Source: Piscinibacter defluvii (GTDB taxonomy: Bacteria > Pseudomonadota > Gammaproteobacteria > Burkholderiales > Burkholderiaceae_C). From it: a stretch of 64,000 nt of DNA. The stretch spans positions 248,001-312,000 of the forward strand of contig NZ_RCHJ01000003.1 in the NCBI RefSeq assembly GCF_004011805.1, in the 5' to 3' direction. The notes under the pieces are model-generated. The model ran no database searches and had not been told where the DNA came from. It was given only the letters and a program-made list of their open reading frames with translations. Both the position numbers and the translations under genes were made by a program. Position 1 is the stretch's first letter, and the number at the start of each line of letters is the position of its first letter. This document shows positions 42,841-52,255 of this stretch, piece by piece.

Positions 42841-45275
42841 CACAGCGCTCCCACCGGCGTGAACTGCCGCGTGTCGACCGCGGCCTTGTCGAACTCGAAC
42901 CACGGATCGGGCTCGCCGTCGAGGCTGAACTGCAGCCGCTCCCAGAGCGCCTTGCGGCCCGCGTGGTCGTCGAGGATCTTCTTCTTCACGTAGTCGAGCC
43001 CGACGCGGCCGACGTAGTGGCAGGTGCGCTCGAGGTACCAGCCTTCCTCGCGGTAGAGCTGCAGGAAGGCGCCGCTGTACTCCAGCACTTCGGCCGCCGT
43101 CTTCAGCTTGACGAGGAACTGCGCCACCTCGGTCTTGATGCCGCCGTTGCCGGCGACGTAGATCTCCCAGCCGGAGTCGACGCCGATCACGCCGACGTCC
43201 TTGATGCCGGCCTCGGCGCAGTTGCGCGGGCAGCCCGAGACGGCCAGCTTGACCTTGTGCGGCGCGTACATGCGCCAGAGCGCGCGCTCCAGGTCCTTGC
43301 CCATCTGCGTGCTGTCCTGCGTGCCGAAGCGGCACCACTCCGAGCCGACGCAGGTCTTCACCGTGCGCAGCGCCTTGGCGTAGGCATGGCCGGAAGGCAT
43401 GCCGATGTCCTTCCAGACGTTGACGAGGTCTTCCTTCTTCACGCCCAGCAGGTCGATGCGCTGGCCGCCGGTCACCTTGACCGTCGGGATTTTGTACTTG
43501 TCCACCGCGTCGGCGATGCGGCGCAGCTCGTCGGCGGTGGTCTCGCCGCCCCACATGCGCGGGATCACCGAGTACGTGCCGTCCTTCTGGATGTTGGCGT
43601 GGCTGCGCTCGTTGATGAAGCGGCTCTGCGGGTCGTCCTTCGCCTCCTTGGGCCAGGTGCTGATCAGGTAGTAGTTGACGGCCGGGCGGCAGGACGAGCA
43701 TCCGTTGGGCGTGCGCCAGCCGAGCGTGTGGTAGACCGAATCGATGGTCAGCAGCTTCTCGGCGCGGATCGCCTCGCGCACCTCCTGGTGGCTGGCGTCG
43801 GTGCAGCCGCACATCGCCTTCTTGGTGGGCGCCTTGGAGTAGTCGCCGCCGGCGGTGAACATGAGCAGCTGCTCCACCAGGCCGGTGCAGGAGCCGCAGC
43901 TCGCGCTCGCCTTGGTGTGCTTGCGCACCTCGTCGAGCGTGAACAGGCCCTTGTCTTTGATGGCCTTGCAGATGGTGCCCTTGTTGACGCCGTTGCAGCC
44001 GCACACCTCGTCGCTGTCGGCCATCGCGGCGGCCCGCGTATTGCCCTCGTGGCCGGTGTCGCCGATGTTGCTCTCGCCGAACATCAGCTTGTCGCGGATG
44101 TCGTTGATCGTTCGGCCCTCGCGCAGCAGCTTGAAGTACCAGCTGCCGTCGACCGTGTCGCCGTACAGGCAGGCGCCGACCAGCTTGTCGTCCTTGATGA
44201 CGAGCTTCTTGTAGACGCCGCCGTAGGGATCGCTCATCACGATCTCCTCGCAGTCCTTGCCGCCCATGAAGTTGCCGGCGGAGAAGAGATCGATGCCGGT
44301 CACCTTCAGCTTGGTGCTGGTCTGGCTGCCGGTGTAGCGGCCGATGCCGAACTCGGCCAGGTGCGTGGCGCAGACCTTGCCCTGCTCGAAGAGCGGCGCC
44401 ACCAGGCCGTACGCGATGCCGCGGTGCGCCGCGCATTCGCCCACCGCGTAGATGCGCGGGTCGGTCACGGTCTGCATCGTGTCGCTGACGACGATGCCGC
44501 GGTTGCAGTGCAGGCCGATCTTCTCGGCGAGTTCGGTGTTGGGGCGGATGCCCGCGGCCATCACCACCAGGTCGGCCGGGATCTCGCTGCCGTCCTTGAA
44601 CTGCACCGCCATCACGCGGCCGTTCCTGTCGCCGACCAGTGCCTGCGTCTGTGCGCCGATCATGAACTTCAGGCCGCGGTTCTCGAGCGATTGCTGCAGC
44701 AGCTTGCCCGCGGTGTCGTCGAGCTGGCGCTCCATAAGCCAGGGCATGATGTGCACCACGGTCACCTGCATGCCGCGCAGCATCAGGCCGTTGGCCGCCT
44801 CGAGCCCGAGCAGGCCGCCACCGATCACGACCGCATGCTTGTAGGTCTTGGCGGCCTCGATCATCGTGTTGGTGTCTGCGATGTCGCGGTAGGCGATCAC
44901 GCCGTCGAGCTCCTTGCCCGGCACCGGCAGGATGAAGGGGTTGGAGCCGGTGGCGATCAGCAGGCGGTCGTACTCCTCCTCGGTGCCGTCGGCGGCGCGC
45001 ACGATGCGGCGCCGCCGGTCGACCTCCACCACCTTCTTGCCCAGGTGCAGGCGGATGCGGTTCTCCTCGTACCAGGACAGCGGGTTGAGGATGATCTCGT
45101 CGACGGTCTGCTCCCCGGCCAGCACCGGGCTGAGCAGGATGCGGTTGTAGTTCGGGTGCGGCTCGGCACCGAAGACGGCGATGTCGTACAGGTCCGGCGC
45201 GATCTTCAGCAGCTCTTCGAGCGTGCGCACGCCGGCCATGCCGTTGCCCACCATCACCAGTTTCATCTTCTTCAT
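42840..45275 (-). CDS. nirB: Nitrite reductase (NADH) large subunit
   Basis: 811-residue cytoplasmic enzyme reducing nitrite to ammonium. Order: FAD/NAD(P) oxidoreductase (1-about 320, starting KLVMVGNGMAGVRTLEEL), two BFD [2Fe-2S] domains (CGCNGVNKGTIC; MCGCTDASHQ) and the sirohaem-[4Fe-4S] core (TCVGSEWCRFGT near 635 and GCPRNCAEAG near 680). Full length. The start is the ATG at 45275, with GGAGG 6 bases before; an ATG further up lies within the promoter. A sigma-54 element ends about 23 bases before the start codon. Confidence 0.96.
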   Translation of the reverse strand: MKKMKLVMVGNGMAGVRTLEELLKIAPDLYDIAVFGAEPHPNYNRILLSPVLAGEQTVDEIILNPLSWYEENRIRLHLGKKVVEVDRRRRIVRAADGTEEEYDRLLIATGSNPFILPVPGKELDGVIAYRDIADTNTMIEAAKTYKHAVVIGGGLLGLEAANGLMLRGMQVTVVHIMPWLMERQLDDTAGKLLQQSLENRGLKFMIGAQTQALVGDRNGRVMAVQFKDGSEIPADLVVMAAGIRPNTELAEKIGLHCNRGIVVSDTMQTVTDPRIYAVGECAAHRGIAYGLVAPLFEQGKVCATHLAEFGIGRYTGSQTSTKLKVTGIDLFSAGNFMGGKDCEEIVMSDPYGGVYKKLVIKDDKLVGACLYGDTVDGSWYFKLLREGRTINDIRDKLMFGESNIGDTGHEGNTRAAAMADSDEVCGCNGVNKGTICKAIKDKGLFTLDEVRKHTKASASCGSCTGLVEQLLMFTAGGDYSKAPTKKAMCGCTDASHQEVREAIRAEKLLTIDSVYHTLGWRTPNGCSSCRPAVNYYLISTWPKEAKDDPQSRFINERSHANIQKDGTYSVIPRMWGGETTADELRRIADAVDKYKIPTVKVTGGQRIDLLGVKKEDLVNVWKDIGMPSGHAYAKALRTVKTCVGSEWCRFGTQDSTQMGKDLERALWRMYAPHKVKLAVSGCPRNCAEAGIKDVGVIGVDSGWEIYVAGNGGIKTEVAQFLVKLKTAAEVLEYSGAFLQLYREEGWYLERTCHYVGRVGLDYVKKKILDDHAGRKALWERLQFSLDGEPDPWFEFDKAAVDTRQFTPVGAL

Positions 45276-45297
45276 GCAAGCCTCCGGACAGCGTCGA

Positions 45298-45314
45298 TAG
45301 CAAGAGGGGTGCCA
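45298..45314 (-). promoter_or_regulatory. Sigma-54 promoter of nirBD-nasA
   Basis: On the minus strand TGGCAC-CCCTC-TTGCTA matches the sigma-54 consensus (TGGCAC-N5-TTGCW) with GG and GC spaced exactly as -24/-12. The predicted start is near 45288, which leaves a leader of about 13 nt carrying GGAGG. Sigma-54 use implies an NtrC-type activator and nitrogen-limitation control. No clear enhancer is seen nearby. Confidence 0.78.
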
Positions 45315-45331
45315 CGAGACACAATGTCTGC

Positions 45332-47038
<1,707 letters not shown>

Positions 47039-47055
47039 GCCGGGAGGCATGCGGC

Positions 47056-48351
47056 TCAGGCGTCGAGCCGGTAGCTCGCGCCGCCGGCCTCGCCGGTGGT
47101 CGCCTGGCGCGCCCGGCCGCCCTTCTCGGCCCAGGTGCGCGTCCAGCGGATCTGCACCACGCGCAGCATCACCAGCATCAGCACGGCCAGCGCGGCGAAG
47201 GAGACGAAGCCCCACAGGTAGGTGCCGAAGTACTGCTTGGACAGGCCCATCGCGTTCGGGATGAAGCCGCCGCCGAGCGCGCCGATCTCGCCGATCATCG
47301 AGCCGGCCACCGCGGTGGTCAGCGGCCAGCGCAGCGGCACGAGCTGGAACAGCGCGCCGTTGCCGGCGCCGAGGCAGGCGAAGCAGAGCATGAACAGCAG
47401 CGTCGTCGCCGCCACCGAGCCGCTGCTCATGCCGCACAGCACCAGCGTCGCCGCCACCGCCAGCAGCACGCCGGTGAGCGTGTGGATGCCGCCCACGCGG
47501 TCGGAGATGTAGCCGCCGACCACGCGCACCGCCGAGCCCATCAGCGTGGCCAGCATCGTGAGCTGGCCGGCCTCGACCTTGGTGACCTTGAACTGGTCGT
47601 AGAAGTAGGTCGGCAGGAAGCTCGCCAGGCCGATGAAGCCGCCGAAGGTGACGATGTAGATCAGGCTGAAGGCCCAGCCGTCCTTCTCGAACAGGCAGGC
47701 GACGTGCTGGCGGAAGGTCTGGTGCTCGCGGTCCGGCGGCTCCTTGGCGGCGAACCACATCACGAGCATCGGCACCAGCATGGTCAGCGCGGCCAGGCCG
47801 TAGACCGCCTGCCAGCCGAACTTGGTGGCCAGCGGCGGGGCGAACAGCACCGCCAGCACCGTGCCCGAGTTGCCGGCGCCGGCCAGGCCCATCGCCAGAC
47901 CCTTGTACTTCGGCGGGAACCAGCCGCTGCCCAGGCTCAGCGCGACGCCGAAGCTCGCGCCGGCGATGCCCAGCAGCACGCCCATCAGGATCACCTCGTC
48001 GTAGGTGTCGACCGCGAGGTAGCCGAACACCAGGGCGGCGACGATCAGCGCCATCTCCACCAGCGCGGCATTCTTGCGCCCGATGTACTGCGACAGCACG
48101 CCGAGCGGGAAGCGCATCAGCGCGCCGGCCAGGATCGGCACCGAGATCATGGAGCCCTTCTGCGCCGCGCTGAGTTGGAAGGTCTCGCTGATGAACGGCC
48201 CCATCGCGCCGTTCAGCACCCAAATCGCGAAGCAGAAGTCGAAGTACAGGAACGACGCGAGCAGCGTCGGCCAATGGCCCGACTGCAGGAAGGCGCGGGC
48301 GCCGGAGGCGGAGGAACTCGAGCGCGAGGGCACGGCGTGGACGGCGGGCAT
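47056..48351 (-). CDS. narK: MFS nitrate/nitrite transporter (NarK family)
   Basis: 431-residue 12-helix importer or antiporter. Family phrases: WVLNGAMGPFISETF near helix 1, LGSGWFPPKYKGLAMGLAGAGNSG (second half contains the nitrate signature region) near 115 and SGSVAATTLLFMLCFACLGAGNGALF later. The ATG at 48351 was chosen because upstream in-frame codons belong to the regulatory leader. It heads away from the ANTAR regulator gene and converges on the phosphatase-kinase gene with a 17-bp gap. Confidence 0.93.
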   Translation of the reverse strand: MPAVHAVPSRSSSSASGARAFLQSGHWPTLLASFLYFDFCFAIWVLNGAMGPFISETFQLSAAQKGSMISVPILAGALMRFPLGVLSQYIGRKNAALVEMALIVAALVFGYLAVDTYDEVILMGVLLGIAGASFGVALSLGSGWFPPKYKGLAMGLAGAGNSGTVLAVLFAPPLATKFGWQAVYGLAALTMLVPMLVMWFAAKEPPDREHQTFRQHVACLFEKDGWAFSLIYIVTFGGFIGLASFLPTYFYDQFKVTKVEAGQLTMLATLMGSAVRVVGGYISDRVGGIHTLTGVLLAVAATLVLCGMSSGSVAATTLLFMLCFACLGAGNGALFQLVPLRWPLTTAVAGSMIGEIGALGGGFIPNAMGLSKQYFGTYLWGFVSFAALAVLMLVMLRVVQIRWTRTWAEKGGRARQATTGEAGGASYRLDA

Positions 48352-48468
48352 GGTGACTCCGAACGAGGCCGGCCGGCACGGGCCGGTCGGCAGGAGATAC
48401 ATCACCACGCACGTCGCTGTGCGCGCGGCCCGGCGTATCGTCACGGGCCGGGTGCGGCAGCGCACCCG
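48352..48468 (-). promoter_or_regulatory. narK leader RNA, candidate ANTAR antiterminator target
   Basis: Predicted 117-nt leader from the sigma-54 start (48468) to narK. It opens with CGGGTGC-GCTGCC-GCACCCG (a 7-bp hairpin in the RNA; the DNA inverted repeat extends to 10 bp, 48446-48471). A second hairpin at 48425-48406, CGCGCAC-AGCGAC-GTGCGTG, has a 7-bp stem with one G-U pair and a hexaloop AGCGAC. Loops with A at position 1 and G at position 4 are what ANTAR proteins bind. A third GC hairpin (CCGGC/GCCGG) precedes the ribosome site. No U-run is seen after any hairpin. Control by RNA binding is inference. Confidence 0.5.
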
Positions 48469-48478
48469 GCCGGTCCAT

Positions 48479-48494
48479 TGCAAGAGGTGGGCCA
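48479..48494 (-). promoter_or_regulatory. narK: Sigma-54 promoter of narK
   Basis: TGGCCC-ACCTC-TTGCA on the minus strand, the same spacing as the nirB element and one base from consensus in the -24 box. Start predicted at 48468. The 48352-48698 gap (347 bp) between narK and the ANTAR gene holds only regulatory sequence: this element, the leader hairpins and the NtrC-like site. Confidence 0.68.
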
Positions 48495-48603
48495 GGTGCC
48501 AGCTTGCCCCGGCCGACCGGGCGCCAACCCGCGCCGGTGCTCGCGCTGCGCCCGGCGTGCCCGGCCCGGGCGGGGCCGGCGCGACGCGCTACGGTGCAGC
48601 CGG

Positions 48604-48620
48604 TTCACCGCGTTGGTGCG
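48604..48620. promoter_or_regulatory. NtrC-like enhancer site upstream of narK
   Basis: TTCACC-GCGTT-GGTGCG matches the NtrC consensus TGCACC-N5-GGTGCA at 10 of 12 specified bases, with the exact spacing. It lies about 145 bp upstream of the predicted narK start, a normal enhancer distance. Further GGTGCA half-sites flank it at about 48592 and 48638. Confidence 0.6.
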
Positions 48621-48698
48621 GTGCAGCATCGCAGGCTGGTGCAGGCCGCGCACGTCGTATGCTTGCAATCGTCCGTGCTGCCTCCCGCCTGCCTGCCC

Positions 48699-49973
48699 AT
48701 GCCCAGAGTCCTGCTGATCGCCCCTGCCGGCGCACCGCCGATCGAGCAGGACCTGGCCGCGCAGGGCGTGCCGGTGATCGCGCACAGCGAGCCGTCCCGG
48801 CTGGTGGCCGACGCGGTGCGCGGCGAGGCGGGCGTGGTGGTGGCCTGGGAGCCGTATCCGGCCGCCGGCCTGCTGCAGGCCTTCGAGTCGCTGCAGCAGC
48901 ACGCGCCGCTGCCGGTGCTGCTGTTCACCGACGATGCCGATGTGGCGACGCTCGAGCGCGCGCTGCGCAGCGGCGTGCATGCCTATGTGGTGAAGGGCTA
49001 CGACCCGGTGCGGCTGCGCCCGCTGCTGCAGCTCGCACGCGCCCGCTTCGAGCGCGACGAGGCACAGCGTGCGGCCCACGCGGACCTGGCCGACCGCTTC
49101 GAGGAGCGCAAGCTGGTCGAGCGCGCCAAGGGCATCCTGATGCGCGAGCATCAGATCTCGGAGGACGAGGCCTTCCGCCAGCTGCGCCAGGTCTCGATGC
49201 TCGGGCAGCAGCGCGTGGGCACCGTGTCGCGCCGGGTGATCGACGCTGCACGCGATGCGGATGCGGTGAACCGCGCCGGGCAGTTGCGCATGCTGTCGCA
49301 GCGGCTGGTCAAGCTGTACGCGCTGCGCTGTGCGCGCGCCGATGCCGAGCAGGCCGGGCGACTGCAGGTGGAGGCGGCGCGCCGCGTCTCGGAAATCGTC
49401 GCCGGGCTCGGGCAGAGCCTGTCGCAAGCCACCTTTGGCGACCTGCTCGAGGGTGTGGACCAGGCGTGGTCGGCGCTGCAGCCGGCGTTGCAGGGCAGGC
49501 CGCAGGTCGACCGGCTGCCGGCCGCCGACGCGGCGGCCGAGCGGCTGCTGGTGGCCGCCGACGCGCTCACGACCGCTCTGGAGTCGGCCAGCCCGCTGCG
49601 CACGCTGGCGGTGGTCAACCGGGCCGGGCGGCAGCGCATGCTGTCGCAGCGGCTGGCCAAGCAGGCCCTGCTCGGCGCGTTGTGCGACGGGCCGGTGGCG
49701 CAGTCCGCGGCGGCGGACGCGGTGCGCAGCGTCGAATCCTTCGAGCAGGCGCTGCGGGCGTTGCAGCAGGCCCCGCTCAGCTCGCCCGAGATCCGCGCCC
49801 AGCTCGAGGTGGCCGAGCAGGCGTGGCGCGAACTGCTCACCGGCCTGGGCGATGCGTTCGCGGCGGACGGGCGCAGTCGCATCGCGGTGGCCAGCGAACA
49901 CCTGCTGGACCGCTTCGAGCGCCTGACCGCGCTCTACGCACGCGCCGCGCAGTCGCTGTTGGAACGCGGCTGA
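48699..49973 (+). CDS. ANTAR-domain regulator fused to two PilJ-type P-box repeats (candidate nitrate-sensing antiterminator)
   Basis: 424-residue cytoplasmic protein without signal or membrane helices. Residues 1-105 look like a NasT-type receiver, but the phosphoacceptor position reads VVVAWEPYP with no Asp, so it is probably a pseudo-receiver. Residues 120-172 form an ANTAR RNA-binding domain (ERKLVERAKGILMREHQISE and FRQLRQVSM). Two PilJ/NarX-like modules follow, each led by a P-box: NRAGQLRMLSQR (181-192) and NRAGRQRMLSQR (297-308). P-box motifs bind nitrate in NarX/NarQ. Klebsiella NasR joins a NIT sensor to ANTAR in the reverse order. Target is most likely the narK leader next door. 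ATG at 48699 matches the start of homology. Confidence 0.82.
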   Translation: MPRVLLIAPAGAPPIEQDLAAQGVPVIAHSEPSRLVADAVRGEAGVVVAWEPYPAAGLLQAFESLQQHAPLPVLLFTDDADVATLERALRSGVHAYVVKGYDPVRLRPLLQLARARFERDEAQRAAHADLADRFEERKLVERAKGILMREHQISEDEAFRQLRQVSMLGQQRVGTVSRRVIDAARDADAVNRAGQLRMLSQRLVKLYALRCARADAEQAGRLQVEAARRVSEIVAGLGQSLSQATFGDLLEGVDQAWSALQPALQGRPQVDRLPAADAAAERLLVAADALTTALESASPLRTLAVVNRAGRQRMLSQRLAKQALLGALCDGPVAQSAAADAVRSVESFEQALRALQQAPLSSPEIRAQLEVAEQAWRELLTGLGDAFAADGRSRIAVASEHLLDRFERLTALYARAAQSLLERG

Positions 49974-50131
49974 ACGCCCCCCTGTTCGAGCGGTGCCCGG
50001 CGGACGCCGCCAGATATGATCGACTGGCAAGTTAGGGGGGTGGGCGGCGGCGCTCTGGTGTCTTCTTGTCAAGCTCGACGCTCGAGAACACCATAGCCGT
50101 CCCGTGGCCCGCGCCCTCGGGCCCACGCACC

Positions 50132-51178
50132 ATGTCCATGACCGAGTCCTCGCCAATTGCCACGGGCACGCTAGCCGCGCGTGGCCTGGCGTTGCTGTCC
50201 GGTCTCGGCCTGGCGGAGGGCACGCTGCTCGGCGGCCTGCTCGAGTTGCTCGACCGCCTCGACCTGGCGGTGGCCGTGAAGGACCTGTCGAGCGGGCAGT
50301 ACCGGTACGTCACGGCGCGCATGGCGGGCCTGTTCGGCGCGAGCCCGCAGCAGCTCCTGGGCAGTACCGATGCGCAGTGGCTCGAGCCGGCGCAATGGCC
50401 GCCGCTGCGCACCGCGGAGCAGGCGGCCGCGGCGATGCCCAGCGGTGCGCTGACCGAGCACCGGCTCGACCTGGCTGGCCAGCGCCGCGAGTTCAGCGTC
50501 GCGCGCATCGTGCTGCCGTCGGCCGACGCAGGCGCGCCCCGACTGGTGGTCTGCCTGTGGCACGAACTGACCGAGCTGCGTGCGCGCGATGCGCGGCTGC
50601 AGCAGGCGCTGGCGCAGATCGAGCAGCAGCAGCAGGCCGCCGAGCAGCTGCGCCGGGAGGCCTACGACCAGGCGCTGCGCGACGGCGTGACCGGCCTGTA
50701 CCAGCCAGCCCATTTCGACGATCAGCTGCGCCGCGAGGTCGACCTGTCCTCGCGCGAGCACCGCGAGTTCGCGCTGGTGTCGATCGCGCTCGATCCTCCC
50801 GGCGAGCAGGTCGCGGCGCTCGGCCCCGCCGCGCACACCCGGATCCTGGAGGCGCTCGGCCGGCTGCTGCGCGGCAACACCCGGGCGATGGACGCCTCCT
50901 GCCGCATCGACGACAGCCGCTTCGCCGTGCTGCTGTCCGGTGTCGGCCTGGCCACGGCACATTCACGCATGGAGGGCCTGCGGCGCCAGTGCGCCACGCA
51001 GATCGTCGTGCTCGACGGCCAGAACATCGGCTTCACCGTCTCGATGGGCGTGGCGAGCTTCCCGCACACCGCGCACTCGCAGGAGGCCTTGCTGCAGGCC
51101 GCCGACGCCGCGCTGGCCGAGGCGCGCAAGCGCGGCGGCAACCACGTCACGCTGGCCAGCATCCGCTTCGAATCCTGA
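50132..51178 (+). CDS. PAS-like and degenerate GGDEF domain protein
   Basis: 348-residue cytoplasmic protein. N-terminal PAS-like fold (about 35-120, DLAVAVKDLSSGQYRYVTARM), a coiled-coil linker rich in Gln (about 150-185, LAQIEQQQQAAEQLRREAYD) and a GGDEF-type domain (about 186-340; DGVTGLYQPAHFDDQL and FTVSMGVASFP). The signature loop reads RIDDSRFAVLL, so GGDEF has become DDSRF and cyclase activity is not expected; it may be a sensor or binding module. ATG 50132 chosen; an in-frame TTG lies at 50066. A TATGAT at 50015-50020 may be the -10. Located 158 bp after the ANTAR gene. Confidence 0.82.
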   Translation: MSMTESSPIATGTLAARGLALLSGLGLAEGTLLGGLLELLDRLDLAVAVKDLSSGQYRYVTARMAGLFGASPQQLLGSTDAQWLEPAQWPPLRTAEQAAAAMPSGALTEHRLDLAGQRREFSVARIVLPSADAGAPRLVVCLWHELTELRARDARLQQALAQIEQQQQAAEQLRREAYDQALRDGVTGLYQPAHFDDQLRREVDLSSREHREFALVSIALDPPGEQVAALGPAAHTRILEALGRLLRGNTRAMDASCRIDDSRFAVLLSGVGLATAHSRMEGLRRQCATQIVVLDGQNIGFTVSMGVASFPHTAHSQEALLQAADAALAEARKRGGNHVTLASIRFES

Positions 51179-51211
51179 GCCGCCGGCCGCCTCGGGTTCT
51201 CTCACACCTTC

Positions 51212-52027
51212 TCAGGCCAGGCCCTTGTAGAGCATGTAGCTCGCCAGGCCGTAGAGCAGCAGCGCGAACACGCGCTTGAGCTGGCGCACGTCCAGGCGGT
51301 GCGCGGCCCGCGCGCCCAGCGGCGCGGTCAGCACGCTGGCGCTGGCGATGCACAAGAGCGCCGGCAGGTACAGGTAGCCGAAGGCGCCGGGCAGGGCCGG
51401 CGGCAGGCCCCAGCCGCCGATCACGTAGCCGGCGGTGCTGGCCAGGGCGATCGGGAAGCCGAGCGCGGCGCTGGTGGCCACCGCCTGGTGGATCGGCACG
51501 TTGCACCAGGTCATGAACGGCACCGAGACGAAGGCACCGCCGGCGCCGACCAGCCCCGACAGGAAGCCGATGCCGGCCCCGGCGCCGGCCAGACCGAGCG
51601 GGCCGGGCAGCGTCCGGCTCGGCGCCGGGCGCTTGTCCAGCAGCATCTGCGTGGCCGAGAAGCCGACGAACAGCGCGAAGCCGATCGCCAGTGCCGCGCC
51701 CTTGAGCAGCGCGAATGCGCCGGCCCCGGCCAGCAGCGAGCCGGCCAGGATGCCCGGCGCGAACCGGCGCACCAGTGGCCACTGCACCGCGCCGCGCCGG
51801 TGGTGGGCGCGCAGGCTCGACAGCGAGGTGAACAGGATCGTGGCCATCGAGGTGGCGATGGCCATCTTGACCGCCAGGCCCGGCGCGACGCCGCGCGAGG
51901 AAAGCACCCAGGTGACGAAGGGCACCATCAGCATGCCCCCGCCCACGCCCAGCAGCCCGGCGAGGAAGCCGGCCAAGGCGCCCAGGGCGAGCAGTTCGGC
52001 GACGAGAGGCAGTGGCGGCAGCGGCAT
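51212..52027 (-). CDS. TSUP (TauE/SafE) family permease
   Basis: 271-residue membrane protein with about eight helices of the TauE/SafE family, which moves sulfite, sulfoacetate or other anions. Typical glycine-rich repeats GFLAGLLGVGGGMLMVPF at the N-terminus and IGFLSGLVGAGGAFVSVPFM (second repeat) near 150. No sulfur-metabolism genes lie beside it, so the substrate is open. Convergent with the GGDEF gene and divergent from the acyl-CoA ligase. Confidence 0.88.
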   Translation of the reverse strand: MPLPPLPLVAELLALGALAGFLAGLLGVGGGMLMVPFVTWVLSSRGVAPGLAVKMAIATSMATILFTSLSSLRAHHRRGAVQWPLVRRFAPGILAGSLLAGAGAFALLKGAALAIGFALFVGFSATQMLLDKRPAPSRTLPGPLGLAGAGAGIGFLSGLVGAGGAFVSVPFMTWCNVPIHQAVATSAALGFPIALASTAGYVIGGWGLPPALPGAFGYLYLPALLCIASASVLTAPLGARAAHRLDVRQLKRVFALLLYGLASYMLYKGLA

Positions 52028-52081
52028 CGGGGCAGGAGGGTGTCCCGCGCGACGCCGGACAGCAGGCAGGGAGATTATTGG

Positions 52082-52110
52082 TTGTCGAGCCCGAACCGTC
52101 GGGTTATAAG
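52082..52110 (+). promoter_or_regulatory. Sigma-70-type promoter of the acyl-CoA ligase/tct operon
   Basis: TTGTCG (52082-52087) and TATAAG (52105-52110) are separated by 17 bases on the + strand. The start would be near 52117, giving a leader of about 140 nt before the ligase ATG at 52256. No other gene lies in the 228-bp divergent gap. Confidence 0.6.
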
Positions 52111-52255
52111 GTGAACATTGCGGTCAGGGCCAGCATCGTGGCCCGCGTGCTCACCGGCCACCAGCCGCGCCTCCCGCCGCAAGCTTCCACGTTCCCATCT
52201 GCCTGTCGGCACGCCTGCCGACATGAGCATCCGTTTTCCGCGCACGAGGGCCCCG

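Noticed and set aside
48446-48471. 10-bp inverted repeat as an intrinsic terminator or as a full ANTAR hairpin
   Set aside because: No U-run follows on either strand, and its loop GCTGCC has G4 but not A1. Kept only as part of the leader description.
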